DNA of 64,000 nucleotides from Manis javanica (Eukaryota; Chordata; Mammalia; Pholidota; Manidae): the NCBI RefSeq assembly GCF_040802235.1, contig NC_133167.1, positions 46,926,001 through 46,990,000 on the forward strand, given 5' to 3'. The notes beneath the pieces are model-generated. The model was not told where the DNA came from, did not search any database, and saw only the letters and a program-made list of their open reading frames with translations. Of the stretch, positions 1-8,242 are shown piece by piece. Each line of letters begins with the position of its first letter. Position 1 is the first letter of the stretch. A program made the translations under genes and the position numbers.

Positions 1-700
1 CTTAACCTTCTAGCTTCCAGAGGTTACTGAGTATCCCCCGTCAAAGCTCAAATCTCTTCCCCTCCTGTCACTTACCTCAGATTCCTTCTATCTCAACAAA
101 GAAAGTCCATTACCTTAGACAGAAAATAGCTTCTCTCTGACCTGCCCATTCCCAAAACCAAGACAGAAATCCTTTCCTTTCTAGGCCTGGCTAGGTATTT
201 TAGAGCGTAGATCCCTAACTTGTCCCTGTTGGCAAGACCCCTATACGACCTCAGCAAGAGCCCCCCTAAAGAATCATTATCCTCCTCACGCCAACTCTCC
301 TTCATTAAGCTCCATCAAGCCCTTGTGGAAGCTCCAGCTCTCCATCTCCCTGATTTGTCAAAACCCTTCTCATTATACATTCATGAGAGGTCCAGTCAAG
401 CTCTAGGAGTCCTAGGCCAATATTATGGCCCATCCTTTGCCCCAGTAGCTTATCTCTCCAAGCAATTAGACCCCACAGTTTGGGGGTGGGCCCCCTGCCT
501 ACAAGCATTAGCCGCTAGACAGCTCTTGCAGAAACAAGCTCATAAACTGACATTCAGGGCACCCCTTACCATTCTGTCCCCACATCACCTAAAAGATCTC
601 TTAACCTACAAAAGTTTACAGACTCTCCCTCCCTCCAGACTCCTCACCTTACTGTCCTCTTTCCTCCAAAATCCCGTTCACCCCCTTTGCCATCCATACC
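1..700 (+). pseudogene. pol: Degenerate gammaretroviral pol (RT thumb/connection part)
   Basis: The + strand reading in the frame of position 1 matches the RT thumb/connection part of gammaretroviral Pol: FLGLARYF, then IPNLSLLARPLYDL, LHQALVEAPALHLPD, PVAYLSKQLDP and an APLTILSPHHL-type connection. An in-frame TAG at 208-210 sits where the family has a conserved Trp, so the gene is broken. After about 690 the reading passes straight into env leader-like sequence. RNase H and integrase, normally about 1.7-2 kb, are absent. The RT catalytic core would lie left of the window. The 220-870 open reading therefore begins artificially after the stop, and its last part overlaps the env leader. Confidence 0.8.
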
Positions 701-710
701 CGAATCATGA

Positions 711-2357
711 CTTTTTCCTCCTTTACTGCTCTCTCGCTTTTTTCCCCTCATTCCTATTGTCTTCCCCACCACCCCAGCCTCCTTTGTATGGCTATTCAAA
801 GTCAGACAGACTTACACACAGCATCAAACAAAAGTTACTGCCCTCATTGCCACACCAGACTGCCCTCTGAAAAGCTGCTCTGAGCCTTTATACATCCACT
901 TTCCTCCCTCCACTGAAGTGTTCACTAGCAGCTACCCTTATTCTCCCTACCTCTGCTTCCTCTATGACCAAAAACAAGCCTATTGCAGGCGATGGCCAGA
1001 TACCTACAGGAGATGTCCCTACTAGTCTTGCGCCATTCACTACATGGGTAACTTCCAGTACCCACAGTATTACTCCTCCAACCGTTTCATGAAATATCCC
1101 AATGGCTCATTCTCCTTATCAATCCCAGATCCCTGGGACTCTCGATGGGCCGCTGGAGTCACAGACTCAATTTACTATGGGGGGTCCTTGACCCCCCACG
1201 GTACCCTTCATATCTCTCTAAAGTATGTTCCCTCTCATTCCCAGATCTCTCAAGTTGCATCAAATATCAGACATTCCAAAAAAGTCATTATCCAAACTCT
1301 TGACGGCGCCTCTTCATCTTCTTATCCCCGCCCCTCTTCCCATTTCTCCTACTCTTCGTTACAGCTCATTCAAGACACCACCATCTTTCTCAACCACACC
1401 CTTAACACCTCCAATTGTTTCTTGTGTGCATCACTACAGCGCCCACTGCTGGCCGCCGTGCCCCTTAATATTTCCAACTACTCCTTCCATGCAGAAAGAC
1501 AACCCCTCTGCCCCCTGGCAGACATACCCCTATGGGAACCAGAATACGCAGATAATCTCACCATCCACCACTGTGTAAGCCCAACTCCACCCCCCTCCAG
1601 CGCACTTCACTGCCTCTCTATCTACACCCCTACCTCCGGCTCTAAGACTTTTACACAACCGGGACACTTCTTTTGGTGTAATGGCAGTCTTTTCAACTCA
1701 CTGCCTCTCAGCTCCGATACACCCTGCATTCTCGTCACCCTAAGCCCACAGCTTACACTTTACAGCATGGCAGAATTTCTTGAGCTCCAACCTCCCTTGC
1801 CCTCGTGCACAAAAAGAGCTGCTTTCCTTCCCATCATGGTCGGTATCTCTTTGATCACCTCAGCCATTGGGGCACGGTTTTCGGGAGAAACCTTGGGTCA
1901 CTCTCTATGGGCAGTTAGAGATCTCAACGCCACACTTGAGGGAGCCCTGACATACACTGCCGATTCCCTAGCCTTTCTCCAAAGACAGGTCACTTCGCTA
2001 GCTAAGGTCACCCTTCAAAACCGGCGGGCCCTAGATCTGCGTACAGCTGAGAAGGGTGGCACCAGCGTCTTCCTCTGGGAAGAGTGCTGCTATTACATCA
2101 ACGAATCCGGCGTTGTAGAAACTGACATTACCAAACTCACCGACCTTGCCTCCAGTCTCCACTCTGCTTCCAATTCCAACCCATTCTCGTCAATACTAAC
2201 AAACCCCCTCCTCACCTGGCTCTGGCCCATCGCAGGCCCCATAATAATCATTCTTCTCGCCTGTCTCTTCTTACCCTGTATAATAAAGTTCATCAAATCC
2301 CAAGTCGGAAAAATCTCTAATCAAGCTTTCAACCAGCTTTTACTCAGGAACTACTAG
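711..2357 (+). pseudogene. env: Gammaretrovirus-type env, SU+TM, damaged
   Basis: The longest open part is 1044-2357 (437 codons), but homologous-looking sequence in the same frame runs back to about 711. That part includes a hydrophobic leader-like stretch and Cys-rich SU sequence, and is cut by a TAG at 1023-1025. The nearest candidate initiator ATG (707) lies in a different frame, so there is also a frame disruption near 707-720. Visible hallmarks: CXXC as CFLC at 1416-1427; a basic cleavage-like CTKR followed by a hydrophobic fusion-peptide-like AAFLPIMVGISL near 1806-1850; heptad and immunosuppressive-type LQNRRALDL; GGTSVFLWEECCYY at about 2055-2096; and a C-terminal membrane anchor at about 2215-2290. 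The first Cys of the expected CX6CC is Ser (AGC at 2064-2066). Many N-X-S/T sites are present. Expression as a working envelope looks unlikely. Confidence 0.85.
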
Positions 2358-2580
2358 CTTCTGGCCACAGAATATCCCTCACCCTCACGTGATCTCCTCA
2401 CCACACACTGAGATGGACCCCTCTCTCCACTGAAAACTGTTCCTAGAAACAATGGCTGCAGACGCCTGACTCCTGACACCCATATCCTCTTAGCACCATT
2501 GGAATAAACAGGTCCTCGACCTATGGTTACAGGGAACCTTCATTGATTTCCAAACCTGAAGAAGTCCACATCTACTCATC
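2358..2580 (+). other. Post-env spacer of the class I ERV, left half
   Basis: Noncoding sequence after the class I env stop. It ends with CTCATC (2575-2580), the left copy of the target duplication made by the class II provirus. It contains AATAAA near 2503, which is not in an LTR. The spacer resumes at 10613. Confidence 0.6.
2575..2580. repeat. Target-site duplication of the class II provirus, left copy (CTCATC)
   Basis: CTCATC abuts the TG of the 5' LTR. The same six bases follow the CA of the 3' LTR at 10607-10612. Six bp is the usual duplication for betaretroviral and IAP integrases. Confidence 0.9.
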
Positions 2581-2675
2581 TGTTGGCAGCCGCGCTCAGA
2601 AAATAGCGCCCCATGCAGGGCAGCCGGAAGGCCCCGAACTTCCTAATGACAAATCATCCCACACCACTAAACTAC

Positions 2676-2732
2676 ATGCTAATTGCGCCTTGGCATAAGG
2701 ACCAATGAGACCCACCAAATGGTTATGCTAAT
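2676..2732 (+). promoter_or_regulatory. Paired octamer-like (POU-type) motifs in U3
   Basis: ATGCTAAT occurs at 2676-2683 and again at 2725-2732, 49 bp apart, with a CCAAT box between them. It resembles the POU octamer ATGCAAAT with one change. Binding is inference only. The same pair is in the 3' LTR at 10368-10375 and 10417-10424. Confidence 0.4.
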
Positions 2733-2774
2733 AAGGCATATGGAGCCACACCAACCAGGTCAGAGCATGAGAAC

Positions 2775-2781
2775 TATATAA
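2775..2781 (+). promoter_or_regulatory. TATA box of the 5' LTR promoter
   Basis: TATATAA lies 67 bp upstream of AATAAA (2842-2847), which fits a short R region starting around 2805. It should drive the genomic and spliced env RNAs. CCAAT at 2702-2706 is upstream. Confidence 0.75.
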
Positions 2782-2916
2782 GCAAGCCTCTCCTTCCCCT
2801 CTGGGTCCTGCCCAACTCATTTGTTTCACAAAGAGCTGAAGAATAAAGCTTTCTGCAGAAGAATCCTGCTGTTGTTGCATGCTGTTCTTGCCGGCGAGGA
2901 CAGGGCACGCGACAAG

Positions 2917-2934
2917 TGGTGCCGAATCCCGGGA
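2917..2934 (+). other. Primer binding site, tRNA-Phe type
   Basis: TGGTGCCGAATCCCGGGA begins two bases after the 5' LTR. It matches the complement of the tRNA-Phe 3' end, with one difference (T in place of A after GCCGAA). IAP elements also use tRNA-Phe. Confidence 0.85.
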
Positions 2935-3017
2935 ACCAGAACATCACCGGCACAGGGAGGACCCTTCAGACATCTGGAGAGGATTCAGAACTGCAGGTCA
3001 GAAGAAAGCCCGGAGGG

Positions 3018-3023
3018 GTAAGT
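3018..3023 (+). promoter_or_regulatory. Major splice donor in the leader
   Basis: GGAGGG|GTAAGT matches the donor consensus and lies between PBS and gag ATG, where retroviral leaders place it. It should pair with the acceptor at 8089 to make env mRNA. Short ATG-started readings at about 3048-3072 lie downstream of it and would be in genomic RNA only. Confidence 0.75.
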
Positions 3024-3084
3024 TCCGAGAGGCCCCTGCTTTTTAGGATGATGGTTGATGGTTCTCTGTAAATAAGGAGGCACC

Positions 3085-4842
3085 ATGGGGAATGCACCGT
3101 CATTAGTCACGGCGCTGCAGACAGCTCTCAAAGAGCGAAACTTGAAGGTCTCCAGCAAAGTCTTAGGATCTTTTGTGAAGGAGATAGACCGTGTGGCCCC
3201 CTGGTTCATTTGTTCAGGGTCCCTCTCAATCCCGAGCTGGGACAAACTGGGGAAAGATCTTGATAGAGAGGAGGAGGAGGGTAGCCTGAGGGGAGGCACC
3301 AGGCCCCTCTGGAAACTGATTAGAGCTTGTCTGCAAGATGAGAGATGTGAAAAGGTAATAAAAGAAGGTCAGAGAGCATTGACAGATATCCAAGAGAGCA
3401 TGTCAGAAACGGAACGGGAAACAGAGAGCGCGCGCGGCCGAAAAAAGGCCACAAAAACGAAGGTAAAGAAACCTCAGAGTGAGGGAGAAAGCCCGCCTAG
3501 GGCAAAAGCGAAAGAGCCCCGAGAAGCGAGTAACAATCGCCTCGGAGAAAATAGTAAATACCCCTGGAAAGAGTTGAGGGACCTCCAACTCTCCAATAGG
3601 GAATCTGAGGAGGAATTAACGTCCGCAGAGGAAGGGGAAGAAAATAAAACCGCAGAGTGTAGAAGTAAGGGAACCAGCAAAGTTGAAAAGCGGACCAAGG
3701 AAAAAATGAAAGCAGGGTGTCCCCCGACGCCCTTTGCCCCGCCACCTTACGTGAGTGGCGCACTCTCCTTTTGCCACCCAGATACTCTTCAGGCAATTAG
3801 ACAAATGTTTCCTGTATTTGAGGATAACGGTGTACGCTCTCACCAGCCCCTGAGCCATAAACAAGTTAAGGAGTTAGCAGAATCCGTTCGGGCTTATGGA
3901 GTCAGTGCTAACTATACCATAGCACAAGTTGAGAGATTAACAGAGACAGCCATGACACCCGCAGACTGGCAATATGTAACTAAGGCATGCCTTTCTAGTA
4001 TGGGGCAATACATAGAATGGAAGGCATTGTGGCATGATATCAGCATGACCCAGGCACGCGCAAACGCGGCCGAAGGACAGCCTGCATGGTCATATGATAT
4101 GCTGACGGGCCAAGGACAGTGGGTAGCCGACCAGACCGCCTTCCCCTTACAGGTATATGCACAAATAAACACGTGCGCCGCCAAGGCATGGAAAGCCCTC
4201 ACCAACAAAGGAGAAGTATCAGGCAATTTGACAAAAATTATTCAGGGGCTGAGCGAGCCATTTTCTGACTTTGTCGCTCGTATGATAGAGGCCGCAGGCA
4301 GAATATTTGGAGATCAGGAACAAGCAATGCCCCTAGTGGAGCAATTAGTGTTTGAACAATGTACCAAGGAATGCAGACAGGCGATAACACCCTGGAAACA
4401 AAAAGGGATACATGCCTGGTTGAAAGCCTGTAGAGAAATAGGAGGGCCACTCACCAATGCGGGCCTAGCCGCGGCCATATTACAGAGCCACAAACAAGCC
4501 AGGATCACTAACAGAAGTATCAAATGCTTTCAATGCGGGAAATTAGGACATATAAAGAGAGAGTGTAGGAGCCCAGCTTCAGAACAAACAACCCAAAAGA
4601 CCCCTGAGTTGTGCCCTAAGTGTAAGAAAGGCAGGCATTGGGCTAATGAGTGCCGGTCTATTAAAGATATAGAAGGGAAACCCTTAGAGTTGCCAAAAAA
4701 CGCCCAGAGGGGCCCCCGTCACCAGGGCCCGCAAATATATGGGGCAACCAGCACGCAAGTGTCATTCGGGAACAACCAGGCCCCCCAAGGAGAGCCACTT
4801 CAGGTTCCGCGGGATTGGACATCCGTGCCACCACCAGAATAG
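3085..4842 (+). CDS. gag: Gag polyprotein (MA-CA-NC), class II ERV
   Basis: 585 codons, open throughout, and the ATG lies in a strong context (GCACCATGG). Gly2 suits N-myristoylation and membrane targeting of the matrix part. A charged, Lys/Glu-rich linker covers about residues 100-215. A PPPY late-domain motif is at 219-222 (3739-3750), which recruits NEDD4-family ligases for budding in related viruses. The capsid domain follows, with a major homology region at 387-407 (QGLSEPFSDFVARM...). Nucleocapsid has two intact CCHC zinc knuckles: C481, C484, H489, C494 and C510, C513, H518, C523. The 3' end overlaps pro, with the slippery site at 4695-4701. All expected structural elements are present with no stop or frame change. 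Confidence 0.95.
   Translation: MGNAPSLVTALQTALKERNLKVSSKVLGSFVKEIDRVAPWFICSGSLSIPSWDKLGKDLDREEEEGSLRGGTRPLWKLIRACLQDERCEKVIKEGQRALTDIQESMSETERETESARGRKKATKTKVKKPQSEGESPPRAKAKEPREASNNRLGENSKYPWKELRDLQLSNRESEEELTSAEEGEENKTAECRSKGTSKVEKRTKEKMKAGCPPTPFAPPPYVSGALSFCHPDTLQAIRQMFPVFEDNGVRSHQPLSHKQVKELAESVRAYGVSANYTIAQVERLTETAMTPADWQYVTKACLSSMGQYIEWKALWHDISMTQARANAAEGQPAWSYDMLTGQGQWVADQTAFPLQVYAQINTCAAKAWKALTNKGEVSGNLTKIIQGLSEPFSDFVARMIEAAGRIFGDQEQAMPLVEQLVFEQCTKECRQAITPWKQKGIHAWLKACREIGGPLTNAGLAAAILQSHKQARITNRSIKCFQCGKLGHIKRECRSPASEQTTQKTPELCPKCKKGRHWANECRSIKDIEGKPLELPKNAQRGPRHQGPQIYGATSTQVSFGNNQAPQGEPLQVPRDWTSVPPPE
4695..4730 (+). promoter_or_regulatory. gag-pro -1 ribosomal frameshift signal
   Basis: A_AAA_AAC at 4695-4701 is in the correct phase: gag codons AAA 4696-4698 and AAC 4699-4701. 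After a gap of 8 nt, GGGCCC (4710-4715) can pair with GGGCCC (4725-4730). The GGGG at 4742-4745 could pair with the adjacent C run (4714-4717) to form a pseudoknot. Shifting -1 opens the pro frame. Retroviral gag-pro sites commonly have this heptamer type. Confidence 0.85.
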
Positions 4843-5615
4843 TGTTGACTCCACAGATGGGAGTTCAGCCTATCCCTTCAGACTTTAAAGGCCCCCTACC
4901 ACCAAATACCATTGGGTTACTCCTAGGGCGCTCTTCTGCTGCATTGAAAGGCCTGGTAGTTCATCCCGGAGTCATAGATCAAGATTATGAAGGACAGGTA
5001 AAAATCATGTGTTCGGCTCCCAGAGGAATCTATCCTATATCCCCGGGAGACCGCATAGCCCAGCTCTTAGTTTTACCTAGTCTCCACGCCAATTATCCTG
5101 CTACCAACACGGAGAGGGGAGAAAGGGGCTTCGGCTCCTCTGACTGGGATTCAGCCTTCATAGTATTAGATTTAGCAGACAGACCAAAATTAACTCTTCA
5201 AATAGAGGGAAAGAGCTTTGAGGGAATCCTAGACACTGGAGCAGATAAAAGTATTATCTCTGCAACCTGGTGGCCCTCCAAGTGGCCTGTGACCCAATCC
5301 TCACATTCATTACAAGGTTTAGGATATGAGTCAAGCCCTTCAATTAGTGCCAAACCATTGAAATGGCGAGCCCCTGAAGGACAAGAGGGTACAGTCACCC
5401 CTTATGTACTCCCTCTACCGGTCAATTTATGGGGGAGGGATGTCATGAGAGACTTAGGCCTCAAACTCATTAATGAATACTCCACCCCCACCCAAGGCAT
5501 GATGATGGACATGGGATACATCCCTGGCAAGGGGCTGGGGAAACACCAACAGGGACACATAGAGCCCATCCTGCCCAAAGTAAAGAATGACCGTCACGGC
5601 CTGGGTTTTTCATAG
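4701..5615 (+). CDS. pro: Pro: dUTPase, aspartic protease and G-patch, made by frameshift
   Basis: The reading is open from the slippery site to the TAG at 5613-5615 (304 codons). It has no natural ATG start: the apparent start at 4815 is a TTG inside dUTPase motif 1 (AGLDIRA). All five dUTPase motifs are visible: [36 protein letters not shown] and RGFGSSD. dUTPase hydrolyses dUTP to limit uracil incorporation. The retropepsin follows, with catalytic DTGA at 5232-5243; the active enzyme is a dimer that cleaves Gag and Pol. A C-terminal Gly-rich G-patch ([16 protein letters not shown], about 5508-5612) is typical of betaretroviruses. Pro ends within the second frameshift region. Confidence 0.93.
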   Translation, partial: RPEGPPSPGPANIWGNQHASVIREQPGPPRRATSGSAGLDIRATTRIVLTPQMGVQPIPSDFKGPLPPNTIGLLLGRSSAALKGLVVHPGVIDQDYEGQVKIMCSAPRGIYPISPGDRIAQLLVLPSLHANYPATNTERGERGFGSSDWDSAFIVLDLADRPKLTLQIEGKSFEGILDTGADKSIISATWWPSKWPVTQSSHSLQGLGYESSPSISAKPLKWRAPEGQEGTVTPYVLPLPVNLWGRDVMRDLGLKLINEYSTPTQGMMMDMGYIPGKGLGKHQQGHIEPILPKVKNDRHGLGFS

Positions 5616-5687
5616 GGGCCATTGAAGATGCCATGCCCATACCTTGGCTCACAGAGGAGGCCGTATGGGTTCCTCAGTGGCCCCTAT
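5603..5687 (+). promoter_or_regulatory. pro-pol -1 frameshift signal with nested stems
   Basis: G_GGT_TTT (5603-5609) is in phase with pro codons GGT 5604-5606 and TTT 5607-5609, and a -1 slip enters the pol frame. A perfect 10-nt inverted repeat follows: ATAGGGGCCA at 5612-5621 with TGGCCCCTAT at 5678-5687. Inside it, CCCATAC (5636-5642) can pair with GTATGGG (5663-5669). The pro stop is at 5613-5615, inside the first stem arm. The heptamer fits the X_XXY_YYZ rule but is not a common retroviral one. Confidence 0.75.
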
Positions 5688-8242
5688 CCTCTGAAAAATT
5701 AGAAGCAGCTCATTGCTTAGTGCAAGAGCAGCTCCAAGTGGGACACCTAGAACCCTCTGTGTCCCCATGGAACACACCCATATTTGTAATCAGGAAAAAG
5801 TCAGGATCATGGAGGTTGCTTCATGATCTGAGAGCAGTAAATGCTCAAATGAGAATGCTTGGACCCGTACAACGGGGACTGCCACTCCTCTCTGCCTTAC
5901 CCAAAGAATGGAAAGTGCTCATAATAGATATTAAAGATTGTTTCTTTTCTATACCTCTAAGCTCCAAGGACAGGGAAAGATTTGCTTTTACTTTGCCAGC
6001 TATTAACCATGAACAACCCGATGCCAGATTTCAGTGGAAGGTCCTCCCTCAAGGAATGGCAAATAGCCCCACCATATGTCAACTGTACGTTCAGCGAGCG
6101 CTAGACCCAATTCGTAAGACCTATCCCACGCTAAAGATCATCCATTACATGGATGACATCCTTCTTTGCTCCCCACAACCAGCGGAAATAGAAGAAGCAT
6201 ATATAGATCTCACTAGATCCCTAGAAAATTGGAGACTGAATATAGCAAGCGAGAAGGTCCAAAAATCTAGTGTTAGCAAATTCCTAGGAGCAACCATTTA
6301 CACAGATGTAATTTGCCCCCAAAAGCTTGAGATAAGACATAATCAATTGCGAAATTTGAATGACTTCCAAAAACTCCTAGGGGATATTAATTGGTTGCGC
6401 CCATACTTAAAGATACCCACCACTGAATTGACTCCACTATTTAAAACCCTAGAAGGAGACCCACAACTAACGTCACCGCGCTCCCTCACACCTGAGGCAT
6501 TACAAGCCATTCGCAAAGTAGAACAGGCTTTGATGACAGCACAATTAAATAGAGTGCAATCGAATGAACCCTTTGAGTTGTGTGTCCTTCCCACCCCAGA
6601 GCTGCCAACAGCAGTCTTATGGCAGCACGGCCCACTGATCTGGATTCATCCCCAAGCCTCTCAGGCTAGGACAATAGAGTACTATCCAGCAGCCGTGGCC
6701 AAACTTGCTTTGAGAGGAGTAAAAACCTCCATGACACATTTCGGAGAGGCTCCAGCTAAAATTATAACCCCTTACAGCGTAGAACAGATACAAGTATTAT
6801 GTGCTATGAACGATGATTGGGCCATACTTGCTTACAGTTTCTCAGGAACCTTTGATAATCATTTCCCTAAACATCCCCTCATCAACTTCGCCAAAAATCA
6901 TCTCCTAGTATTTCCTCGGGTCACTAGCCTAACCCCGCTGCCTCATGGAAAAACAGTTTACACGGACGGGTCTAAGACAGGCACAGGTGCCTATGTCCAT
7001 GATGGCAAAGTTGTGACAAAAGGCTACACGCCTGACACTCCACAAATAGTGGAATGTCGCATAGTCTTAGAGGTCCTACAAATCTTTCCTGAACCTTTAA
7101 ATATTGTGTCTGACTCCTGTTATGTAGTTAATGCAGTCAAATCTCTAGAAGTGGCCGGGCTAATCAAAGCGTCCAGCCCAGTAGCCACTTTGTTCAAACA
7201 GATACAATCAGCACTACTTCATAGGCAATCTCCTTTGTATATAACTCATATCAGAGCACATTCAGGCCTTCCCGGGCCTATGACCCAAGGCAACCACCTG
7301 GCAGACCTCGCAACCAGAAATATAGCTTTTCCCCTGCTAGACCCTATCACCACAGCTTCAAAATTCCATACACAATTTCATGTCACTGCCGAAACACTGC
7401 GCAAGCGGTTTAGCATAACCAGGGCCGAAGCTAGGAACATTGTCCTTAGCTGCCAACATTGCTGCAGCTTCCTTCCCACACCTCATGTTGGGATCAACCC
7501 CAGAGGTATTAAGCCTTTACAAGTTTGGCAAATGGATGTGACGCATATTTCGTCTTTTGGGAAACTGAAATATGTACATGTATCCGTGGATACTTGTTCA
7601 GGAGTCATCTTTGCCTCCCCATTGTCAGGAGAGAAAGCTTCCCATGTCATCCAGCACTGCCTTGAAGCTTGGAGCGCATGGGGGTTACCACAGATTCTGA
7701 AAACAGACAATGGCCCAGCCTATACCTCTACAAAATTTGCTCAATTTTGTCATCACATGGGGATAAAACATATCACTGGCCTTCCCTACAACCCACAGGG
7801 TCAAGGGATTGTGGAACGCGCGAACCGCACGCTCAAATCCTATTTACTTAAACAAAAAGGGGGAATTGAAGATATACCCCCCACACCAAAAACTGCCATA
7901 GCCCTAGCACTTTTCACTATAAATTTTTTGAATCTGGATGCTCAAAGCCATACAGCAGCGGATCGCCATAATCAGTGGCCAAAAGACCCACAAGAACTAG
8001 TAAAATGGAAGGACGTGTTATCTAACCAATGGAAGGGCCCGGATCCAATCATAATCAGATCCAGGGGAGCTGTGTGTGTTTTCCCCCAGGGTGAAGAAAA
8101 TCCCTTCTGGATCCCGGAGCGCCTAACGAGGAAAGTCCTAAACAAAGGAGATGTCTTCGCTGTACCTCCTGACCCTGCTCCTGACACTGGAGACCCCGAC
8201 TCAGGGAGTATTGAGATGGGGAATCCTGTCTGCCTTTCCTAA
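5609..8242 (+). CDS. pol: Pol: reverse transcriptase, RNase H and integrase
   Basis: The frame is entered by -1 shift at 5609; the first ATG is 5633 (869 codons to 8242) and is used for residue numbers here. [20 protein letters not shown] and catalytic YMDD at 172-175. RNase H: DEDD residues D445 (YTDGS), E474, D494 and D558. Integrase: zinc-binding H579, H583, C607, C610, and catalytic D635, D692, E728 with 35 residues between the last two. Integrase ends with a short Pro/Asp-rich tail. No stop or frame change interrupts it. The last 92 nt overlap env. RT copies the RNA from the tRNA primer, and integrase inserts the DNA, consistent with the 6-bp duplication at this site. Every catalytic residue I looked for is present. 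Confidence 0.95.
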   Translation, partial: FIGAIEDAMPIPWLTEEAVWVPQWPLSSEKLEAAHCLVQEQLQVGHLEPSVSPWNTPIFVIRKKSGSWRLLHDLRAVNAQMRMLGPVQRGLPLLSALPKEWKVLIIDIKDCFFSIPLSSKDRERFAFTLPAINHEQPDARFQWKVLPQGMANSPTICQLYVQRALDPIRKTYPTLKIIHYMDDILLCSPQPAEIEEAYIDLTRSLENWRLNIASEKVQKSSVSKFLGATIYTDVICPQKLEIRHNQLRNLNDFQKLLGDINWLRPYLKIPTTELTPLFKTLEGDPQLTSPRSLTPEALQAIRKVEQALMTAQLNRVQSNEPFELCVLPTPELPTAVLWQHGPLIWIHPQASQARTIEYYPAAVAKLALRGVKTSMTHFGEAPAKIITPYSVEQIQVLCAMNDDWAILAYSFSGTFDNHFPKHPLINFAKNHLLVFPRVTSLTPLPHGKTVYTDGSKTGTGAYVHDGKVVTKGYTPDTPQIVECRIVLEVLQIFPEPLNIVSDSCYVVNAVKSLEVAGLIKASSPVATLFKQIQSALLHRQSPLYITHIRAHSGLPGPMTQGNHLADLATRNIAFPLLDPITTASKFHTQFHVTAETLRKRFSITRAEARNIVLSCQHCCSFLPTPHVGINPRGIKPLQVWQMDVTHISSFGKLKYVHVSVDTCSGVIFASPLSGEKASHVIQHCLEAWSAWGLPQILKTDNGPAYTSTKFAQFCHHMGIKHITGLPYNPQGQGIVERANRTLKSYLLKQKGGIEDIPPTPKTAIALALFTINFLNLDAQSHTAADRHNQWPKDPQELVKWKDVLSNQWKGPDPIIIRSRGAVCVFPQGEENPFWIPERLTRKVLNKGDVFAVPPDPAPDTGDPDSGSIEMGNPVCLS
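8081..8089 (+). promoter_or_regulatory. Splice acceptor for env mRNA
   Basis: A pyrimidine-rich run (from about 8072, GTGTGTGTTTTCCCCCAG) ends in AG at 8088-8089, 61 nt before the env ATG at 8151. No ATG lies between 8090 and 8151, so a message spliced here presents env as its first AUG in the second exon. The donor would be 3018. Confidence 0.65.

Larger units (their letters stand above)
2581..2914 (+). repeat. 5' LTR of the class II provirus
   Basis: 334 bp, TG...CA. U3 contains two copies of the octamer-like ATGCTAAT (2676-2683 and 2725-2732), a CCAAT box (2702-2706) and a TATA box TATATAA (2775-2781). AATAAA lies at 2842-2847. U5 ends at 2914, two bases before the PBS. No base difference from the 3' LTR was seen. 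A short upstream reading beginning in R/U5 is not considered a gene. Confidence 0.95.

Noticed and set aside
2821..3021. 66-codon reading across R/U5 and leader, with the same start repeated at 10513
   Set aside because: It is LTR and leader sequence ahead of gag, and the 3' LTR copy runs into flanking sequence with a different ending.
3403..4523. Several minus-strand readings of 60-104 codons under gag
   Set aside because: They are complementary shadows of a strong + strand gene. No independent motif or start context.
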